Shown piece by piece: positions 56,573 to 61,294 of a DNA stretch of 61,294 bases (position 1 is the stretch's first letter; the number at the start of each line of letters is the position of its first letter). The notes below the pieces were generated by a model that was not told the DNA's origin, did not search any database, and saw only the letters and a list, made by a program, of their open reading frames with translations. This DNA comes from JBBDWR01 sp040902745 (GTDB lineage Bacteria > Actinomycetota > UBA4738 > HRBIN12). The stretch spans positions 1 through 61,294 of the forward strand of contig JBBDWR010000026.1 in NCBI GenBank assembly GCA_040902745.1, written 5' to 3'. Position numbers and translations under genes: made by a program.

Positions 56573-58258
56573 CTACTTCACCACCCTCGCAACTTCCTCG
56601 ATCGACGTCTGTCCCATCCGTGCCTTCGTCAGGCCGTCGTCTCGCAGCGTGGACATGCCCTGCTCGATCGCGACCCGTCTCACATCATCGGCAGAAGAAC
56701 GCTCGACCGTAAGCCGTTCGATCTCCTCGCTCATCTGCATCACCTCGTAGAGCCCGACCCTCCCTCGATAGCCGGTCGTAGCGCACGCGGAGCATCCCTC
56801 GGCGCGGAACAGCTCGGTGATCTCGCTCCACAGGTATTCGGGGTAGCCGGCCGCCTCGAGCTCCGGCGCCTCCGGCTTGTAGGCCACCCGGCAGCGTTCG
56901 CACAGCTTCCTCGCGAGTCGTTGCGCCACCACGCAATCCACCGCGGACGCCACGAGGAACGTCTCCACGCCCATCTCGGTCAGCCGGGTGATCGCCGAGG
57001 GCGCATCGTTCGTGTGCAAGGACGACAACACCAGGTGACCGGTCAGCGCCGCCTCCACGGCGATCATCGCCGTCTCCCGGTCGCGGATCTCACCGATCAG
57101 AACGATGTCTGGGTCGGCGCGCAGGATCGATCGCAGAGCGGACGCGAACGTGAGGCCGGCCTTGTTGTTGACCTGGATCTGGTTGACGCCCGGCAGCCGA
57201 TACTCGACCGGGTCCTCGACCGTGATGATGTTTCGGGCGGGGTCGTTGAGGATGTTCAGCGTCGCGTACATCGACGTGGACTTTCCCGAACCGGTTGGAC
57301 CGGTGACCAGCAACGCCCCGTAGGGCTTGCGGAACGACACTTCGAAACGCTTGTAGCTGTCCTCGAGGAACCCGAGCTCCTCGAGACGGATCAACGCGTG
57401 GCTCGTGTCGAGGATCCTGATCACGATCTTCTCCCCGTACACCGTGGGAAGGCTCGCGAGCCGAAGGTCGACTTTCTTGCCACCGACCTTCATCCCGATC
57501 CGGCCGTCCTGTGGCACCCGCTTCTCCGCGATGTTGAGGTCGGCCATCACCTTCAGGCGGCTGACCAGTCCGTTCTGCACGTTCTTCGGAACCCGTTGCA
57601 TCGCTTCGTGGAGCACGCCGTCCACACGGAACCGAACGCGAACGTCCTTCTCTCCCGGCTCGATGTGTACGTCGGAGGCTCGGTCGGCGACGGCTTGGGT
57701 CATGATCTGCGTGACGAGCTTGACGATCGGCGCATCCTCGACCGCGGCCTCGATCTTCCCGGGGCCGTCGCTCTCGTCCAGGGTCTCGGACGCCTCCTTG
57801 ACCATGTCGTCGAGCTGTCCCTCGAGGGCGGCGAACTTGCCGATCGCCTGCTCGACGTCGCTCGCGGTCGCGACCACGGGTTGCACGTCCCGGTTGGTGA
57901 TCGCACGGATGTCGTCCAGCGCATAGACGTTCGCGGGGTCCGACATCGCGACGAGCAGCTTGTCGTCGCGCATCCCGATCGGGATCGCCCGATAGCGGCG
58001 AGCGAGGGTCTCGGGAAGCAGTGATGCGGACATCGGGTCGATCTGGAAGTCGGACAGATCGACGAACTCGAGGCCGACCTGTTCGGAGAGGGCACGCACG
58101 AGGTCGGCTTCCCTGATGAAGCCCTTGTCGATCAGAACGCGCCCGAGCGCCTTCGGCGTTTGCCGATGTTCGTCCAGCGCCGAATCGAGCTGTTCCTGCG
58201 TGAGGAGCCCTTGCTCGATCAGGATCTGGCCGAGCTGCTTGGGCTTTCGCTTCGCCAT
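56573..58258 (-). CDS. pilB: pilus extension ATPase PilB with MshEN-type N-terminal repeats
   Basis: Hexameric assembly ATPase. The 561-residue product has two N-terminal MshEN/GSPII_E_N-type repeats (QLGQILIEQGLLTQEQLDSA, then ALGRVLIDKGFIREADLVRA), a fold that binds c-di-GMP in MshE. The ATPase core has Walker A LVTGPTGSGKSTSM, the Asp box TVEDPVEY, Walker B VLIGEIRDRETAM and the His box LVLSSLHTND. The zinc tetracysteine follows (LCERC, then GCSAC). It starts 34 bp after the Roadblock gene and is followed by pilT. Confidence 0.96.
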   Translation of the reverse strand: MAKRKPKQLGQILIEQGLLTQEQLDSALDEHRQTPKALGRVLIDKGFIREADLVRALSEQVGLEFVDLSDFQIDPMSASLLPETLARRYRAIPIGMRDDKLLVAMSDPANVYALDDIRAITNRDVQPVVATASDVEQAIGKFAALEGQLDDMVKEASETLDESDGPGKIEAAVEDAPIVKLVTQIMTQAVADRASDVHIEPGEKDVRVRFRVDGVLHEAMQRVPKNVQNGLVSRLKVMADLNIAEKRVPQDGRIGMKVGGKKVDLRLASLPTVYGEKIVIRILDTSHALIRLEELGFLEDSYKRFEVSFRKPYGALLVTGPTGSGKSTSMYATLNILNDPARNIITVEDPVEYRLPGVNQIQVNNKAGLTFASALRSILRADPDIVLIGEIRDRETAMIAVEAALTGHLVLSSLHTNDAPSAITRLTEMGVETFLVASAVDCVVAQRLARKLCERCRVAYKPEAPELEAAGYPEYLWSEITELFRAEGCSACATTGYRGRVGLYEVMQMSEEIERLTVERSSADDVRRVAIEQGMSTLRDDGLTKARMGQTSIEEVARVVK

Positions 58259-58292
58259 CTCCTCCCCTTGCCTGGCGACTAGTCCGGACTAC

Positions 58293-59021
58293 TTAGGACT
58301 CTTCGTCATCAACGCTGGTCTCCTGAAGCAGCCGGGAGAACTCCTGTGCAAGCAGTACGCGATCCACTTCCGAATCGTCATCGGGGGCGGGTGGGCTCGC
58401 GGGCGCACTCGCGGGAGCGGGATCGTCTTCGTGCTTGGGGGCCTGTGCCGGAACCGGATCGGATGCCGACGCGGCGGGCTGCGCCGGCTCGGGCGCACCA
58501 CCGCCAGCCGCCGGGGTCGCACTCTCGGGTCCGCCACCAGTCGGAGCGGGCCCTGCTTCCGCGACGGCACCCTCGGCGACCGCCGCTGCCGGCTCGGGTG
58601 TGGCGGCCTCCTCGACCGGTGCCTTGGACTCCTTGTGCAACGACGTCCTCGGCTTGCCGCTGGGCGCGGTGGGAGCCTCGGGGATCTTCAAGGCGTCCTT
58701 CTTTGATCGGCCCTCCTCTGCCTGCAGCAGAGCTTGGTCGAGCTGATCGATCAGCAATCCCGGCCGGATCGACGTGCCCCCCAGCGCGAACGCCCCGTAT
58801 GGACCTCGGCGGACGTAGACCCAGAGCTCGTCGGCGAACTCCAAGAAGCCCTTATCGGAGTCCCCGAGCGTGGCGAACCGAAGCCATGCCGGCTTCACCT
58901 CCTGTTCCGCGTCCGGTGGGAAGGCGCCCAGCACCAACCCGTCGCGGGATACGATCAGGACGCCGCGCAGGTCGTTGAACGACACCGCGATCCGAGACGC
59001 GAGCGCCGCGAAGTCTTCCAT
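58293..59021 (-). CDS. Roadblock/LC7-domain protein with long Ala/Pro-rich tail
   Basis: The 242-residue protein begins with a Roadblock/LC7-like fold (about 1-105): FAALASRIAVSFNDLRGVLI, VSRDGLVLGAFPPD, then the beta strands ELWVYVRRGPYGAFALGGT. Residues 110-220 are low-complexity Ala/Pro/Glu and probably disordered. A short conserved-looking helix near the end reads DRVLLAQEFSRLLQE. Roadblock proteins (MglB) act as GTPase-activating partners of MglA-type GTPases that place pili at poles in other bacteria. No MglA homologue is in the window. The ATG at 59021 has GAGGAG upstream. It is the first gene of the pilB-pilT-pilC run, which supports a pilus-control role, but that is inference. Confidence 0.7.
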   Translation of the reverse strand: MEDFAALASRIAVSFNDLRGVLIVSRDGLVLGAFPPDAEQEVKPAWLRFATLGDSDKGFLEFADELWVYVRRGPYGAFALGGTSIRPGLLIDQLDQALLQAEEGRSKKDALKIPEAPTAPSGKPRTSLHKESKAPVEEAATPEPAAAVAEGAVAEAGPAPTGGGPESATPAAGGGAPEPAQPAASASDPVPAQAPKHEDDPAPASAPASPPAPDDDSEVDRVLLAQEFSRLLQETSVDDEES

Positions 59022-59123
59022 CCGGAGTCTCCTCTCTGCACGTTGCATCGGGAGCACTCCAGGACCGCTTAAGGCATCTCGGCCTCCAGGAGAAGGAACC
59101 GCCCGTTCGGGTGATACCCGCCG
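59022..59123 (-). other. leader of the Roadblock-pilBTC operon
   Basis: About 100 bp without a gene, holding the Roadblock gene's ribosome-binding site and presumably a promoter. I could not assign a convincing -10/-35 pair. Confidence 0.3.
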
Positions 59124-59981
59124 TCAGCTCTCCGCGAGTTCCGCCAGCGCCGCAGCCGACATGCGCTCGAGGGGTGGCACCTGTCCCGTCCACAGCTCGA
59201 ACGACAGTGCGGCCTGGTGCAACAAGAGCCCCAGGCCGCCGAAGGTTGTGGCGCCGGCCGCTCGCGCAGCCGCCTGCAGGGGGGTCGCCGCCGGCCGGTA
59301 GAGCAGATCCACGACCAGCACCCCCGGATGCAGCGCGGGGACGGGGAGGACCTCTCCCTCGGCACCGATCGGGGTGGCGTTGACCACTAGCGACACGTCG
59401 AGATCGCGAGCCTCCTCGAAGGGAACGATCGAGATCTGGGTCGGGATCGTGTCCAGCGCGGCGACGAGTCCGTCCGCGCGGCCCGGCGTTCGAACGGCGA
59501 CGTGGAGCTTGCGCAGGCCGGCGCGGGCCAATGCCAACGCGCAGGACCGGCCAGCACCTCCTGCCCCGAACACCAGCGCCTCGGCCCCCGCCGGATCGAA
59601 GCCCGCGTCGCGGCGAAGGAAGCGATCGAAGCCCGGGGTGTCGGTGTTGTGCCCAACGAGTCGGCCCGGCTCGACAACGATCGTGTTGACCGCTTGGAGC
59701 CGCGCCGCGTCCTCCGAGAGCGAGTCACACAGCTGCGCGGCCTCGGTCTTGTGTGGCATCGTCACGTTCGCACCCGAGAACCCGAGCACGGAGAGGCCGC
59801 GCAGCGCATCTCGCAGATCGCCCGGCGGCACCGCGAGTGGAACATAGACCCAGTCCAGGTCCAACGCGATGAAGGCCGTGTTGTGGATCACGGGGGAGAG
59901 GCTGTGCGCGACCGGCCACCCGATCACGCCGACCGTGTGCGCCGCCCCGTCGAGGCGCGTGCGGATCCGGTCCTCGCTCAT
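59124..59981 (-). CDS. aroE: shikimate dehydrogenase (NADP)
   Basis: Fourth step of the shikimate pathway. The 285-residue product has GVIGWPVAHSLSPVIHNTAF (substrate-binding Ser-x-Ser region), NVTMPHKTEAAQLCD with the catalytic Lys, the Rossmann motif VFGAGGAGRSCALALARAG and the C-terminal GLGLLLHQAALSFELWTG. Start ATG at 59981; a longer frame extends into mltG. It is separated from aroC-K-B-Q by the pilus locus, which splits the shikimate genes. It lies 16 bp after mltG. Confidence 0.96.
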   Translation of the reverse strand: MSEDRIRTRLDGAAHTVGVIGWPVAHSLSPVIHNTAFIALDLDWVYVPLAVPPGDLRDALRGLSVLGFSGANVTMPHKTEAAQLCDSLSEDAARLQAVNTIVVEPGRLVGHNTDTPGFDRFLRRDAGFDPAGAEALVFGAGGAGRSCALALARAGLRKLHVAVRTPGRADGLVAALDTIPTQISIVPFEEARDLDVSLVVNATPIGAEGEVLPVPALHPGVLVVDLLYRPAATPLQAAARAAGATTFGGLGLLLHQAALSFELWTGQVPPLERMSAAALAELAES

Positions 59982-59997
59982 CGTCGCATCCCTTCGG

Positions 59998-61086
59998 TCA
60001 ACCGAGGCACCGAGCCTTGTCGGCCAGGAAGGTGTCGTAGTCCACGCTGAACTCATGGCTGCCGTCTTCGCCGCACAACACGTAGTAGAGGAACGGTTCT
60101 TCGGCGGGCTCCAGCGCCGCGCGGAGTGCGTCGGCTCCCGGGCTCGCGATCGGCGTCGGCGGCAGCCCCTTGTACAGGCGGGTGTTGTACGGGCTGTCGA
60201 TCGCCAGATCCGAAGCCGTCAGCCCGTCCTCGGGGTTCGGGTCGATGTATCGCAGCGTCGCGTCGATGCCGAGCGTCATCCCCCGATCGAGGCGGTTGTA
60301 GATCACGGCGGCGACCAGTGGGCGCTCGCTGACCACCGCCGCCTCGCGTTCGATCATCGACGCGATCGTCACGATCTCGTAGGGGCTCACCCCGAGGCGA
60401 TCCGCGTTCTCCCACGGGAGCGCCGACGCCTGCTCGTCGAACTGCGTGAGCAAGGTGTCGATCACCTCCGCAGGTTTGGCGCCCTTGGAGAAGAACTCGT
60501 AGGTGTTCGGGAACAGGTACCCCTCGACCGTGTCACTCCTCTCCGGGAGATAGGGCGGCAGCGTGAATCCGCCGCTGGAGGCCTGAGCCTCGAACTTGGC
60601 GGCGGGGATGCCCAGCTCCTCGTCCACGACCTCTGCGGTCTGGGCGACGGTGTATCCCTCGGGGATCGTGACGTCGGTCGTCGGTCGCTGCGGCTCCTGC
60701 GGCTTGGAAAGAACCCGCACCGCCTGCTCGATCGTGATGCCGGTGGGCAGCTCGTGTTCTCCGGCGCGCACCTGGGATGCGCGCTCGGTCCGGTTCAGCA
60801 GCACCCGGCCCAGGAATCCACCACACCGGACCACGCCGCGCGCATGGAGCACCTCCACGATCTGCTCCCCCGTTGCGCCCTCGGGGATCTGCACGGTCAC
60901 GGTGTCGTGCTCGTCGGCAGAACCCTGGCACCACGAGTAGTAGCCGGCAGCGGCCGCGACCCCACCCGCGAGCACGACGAACGCGAGCACGAGCGCGACG
61001 ATCGCCCATCGACGACGGGGACCCTCGGCGCGACCGCTTCGACGCGGCGGCGACGCCGGCAGCGGATCCAGCGGGGAGTCGGGCAT
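59998..61086 (-). CDS. mltG: endolytic murein transglycosylase MltG (YceG-like)
   Basis: Membrane-anchored enzyme thought to cut nascent glycan strands and set their length. The 362-residue product has a basic cytoplasmic start, one transmembrane helix (AIVALVLAFVVLAGGVAAAA, about 28-48), a LysM-like domain (VTVQIPEGATGEQIVEVL) and the YceG domain with VEGYLFPNTYEF, the catalytic Glu in TIASMIEREA and YNTRLYKGLPPTPIASPG. Followed by aroE after 16 bp, the usual mltG-aroE order. Confidence 0.96.
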   Translation of the reverse strand: MPDSPLDPLPASPPRRSGRAEGPRRRWAIVALVLAFVVLAGGVAAAAGYYSWCQGSADEHDTVTVQIPEGATGEQIVEVLHARGVVRCGGFLGRVLLNRTERASQVRAGEHELPTGITIEQAVRVLSKPQEPQRPTTDVTIPEGYTVAQTAEVVDEELGIPAAKFEAQASSGGFTLPPYLPERSDTVEGYLFPNTYEFFSKGAKPAEVIDTLLTQFDEQASALPWENADRLGVSPYEIVTIASMIEREAAVVSERPLVAAVIYNRLDRGMTLGIDATLRYIDPNPEDGLTASDLAIDSPYNTRLYKGLPPTPIASPGADALRAALEPAEEPFLYYVLCGEDGSHEFSVDYDTFLADKARCLG

Positions 61087-61202
61087 GCGGGGCAGGATAC
61101 CCGCCCCACCTCCGGAAATGGGCAGCCCAACGCCACGACGGCGGCCCCCGCGAAGTCGAGCGATGCACCAGTGGAGCAGCTGCCCTTGCCGTCCCTAGGT
61201 GG

Positions 61203-61294
61203 CTACCGAATGACGTTGTCCATGAAGGCGAGTCCGCCACCGGGCAGCGGAAGCCCGCACACGAAGCCGTCGCCGTTGAAGTCATACGCCTCCG
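61203..61294 (-). CDS. C-terminal end of a secreted calcium-binding-like protein (partial)
   Basis: The frame runs in from the right edge and ends at TAG (61203-61205). The visible C-terminus reads AYDFNGDGFVCGLPLPGGGL followed by AFMDNVIR. The DxNxDGxxC loop with a final DN segment is seen at the ends of small secreted actinobacterial proteins, so calcium binding is plausible. Only about 29 residues are present, too few to name it. The 120 bp between this stop and mltG show no gene. Confidence 0.5.
   Translation of the reverse strand, partial: EAYDFNGDGFVCGLPLPGGGLAFMDNVIR

Overview
The window reads as a high-GC actinobacterial (Actinobacteriota) chromosome segment, probably from a draft or metagenome assembly because it holds a run of ten Ns at 44749-44758. 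The lineage markers are the actinobacterial-type integration host factor mIHF, a BldC-type regulator, a PriA with no ATPase motifs, a PyrR-binding pyr leader, an actinobacterial rRNA leader, and a gene order (pyrR to rpe, then the rib operon) like that remembered from Streptomyces and Mycobacterium. No genus can be given. Nearly everything is on the minus strand; only pbp, the sulfite oxidase-like gene and tatA are on the plus strand.

Layout from left to right (minus-strand operons run right to left). 1-375: the 5' end of a 16S rRNA gene with its leader and promoter. 435-7337: tyrS, a class A PBP, mpg, polX and argF. 7421-13641: infC-rpmI-rplT-trmH-pheS-pheT, in which the trmH gene is fused to a histidine-kinase-like module. 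13707-17740: an FMN-riboswitch-controlled riboflavin operon ribD-ribE-ribBA-ribH plus a small cupin gene. 17824-18903: a sulfite oxidase-like enzyme. 18905-28896: a run of core genes, mihF-gmk-rpoZ-coaBC, metK-priA-(def-fmt fusion)-rsmB-rpe, and a receiver-GGDEF protein. 29037-39088: the complete pyrimidine operon pyrR-pyrB-pyrC-carA-carB-pyrK-pyrD-pyrF with a PyrR-binding leader and a coupled leader ORF. 39163-44700: tatA, then nusB, efp, an M24 peptidase and aroQ-aroB-aroK-aroC. 44749-44758: assembly gap. 44855-59021: a type IV pilus locus (Roadblock protein, pilB, pilT, pilC, two PilA-like pilins, three minor pilins, pilD, a BldC-like regulator and pilM-pilN-pilO-pilP-like). 59124-61294: aroE, mltG and the end of a further gene. 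The pilus locus therefore sits between aroE and the other shikimate genes.

The most unusual items are: a SPOUT RNA methyltransferase fused to a degenerate histidine kinase; a peptide deformylase fused to methionyl-tRNA formyltransferase; an infC gene with no usual start codon behind three tandem 13-bp repeats and a hairpin; a minor pilin carrying calcium-binding-like, PKD and fibronectin III-like modules; a Roadblock/LC7 protein next to pilB; and a BldC-like regulator heading pilMNO behind a promoter with palindromes. All functions are inferred from sequence motifs and gene order read by eye; no database search was run.
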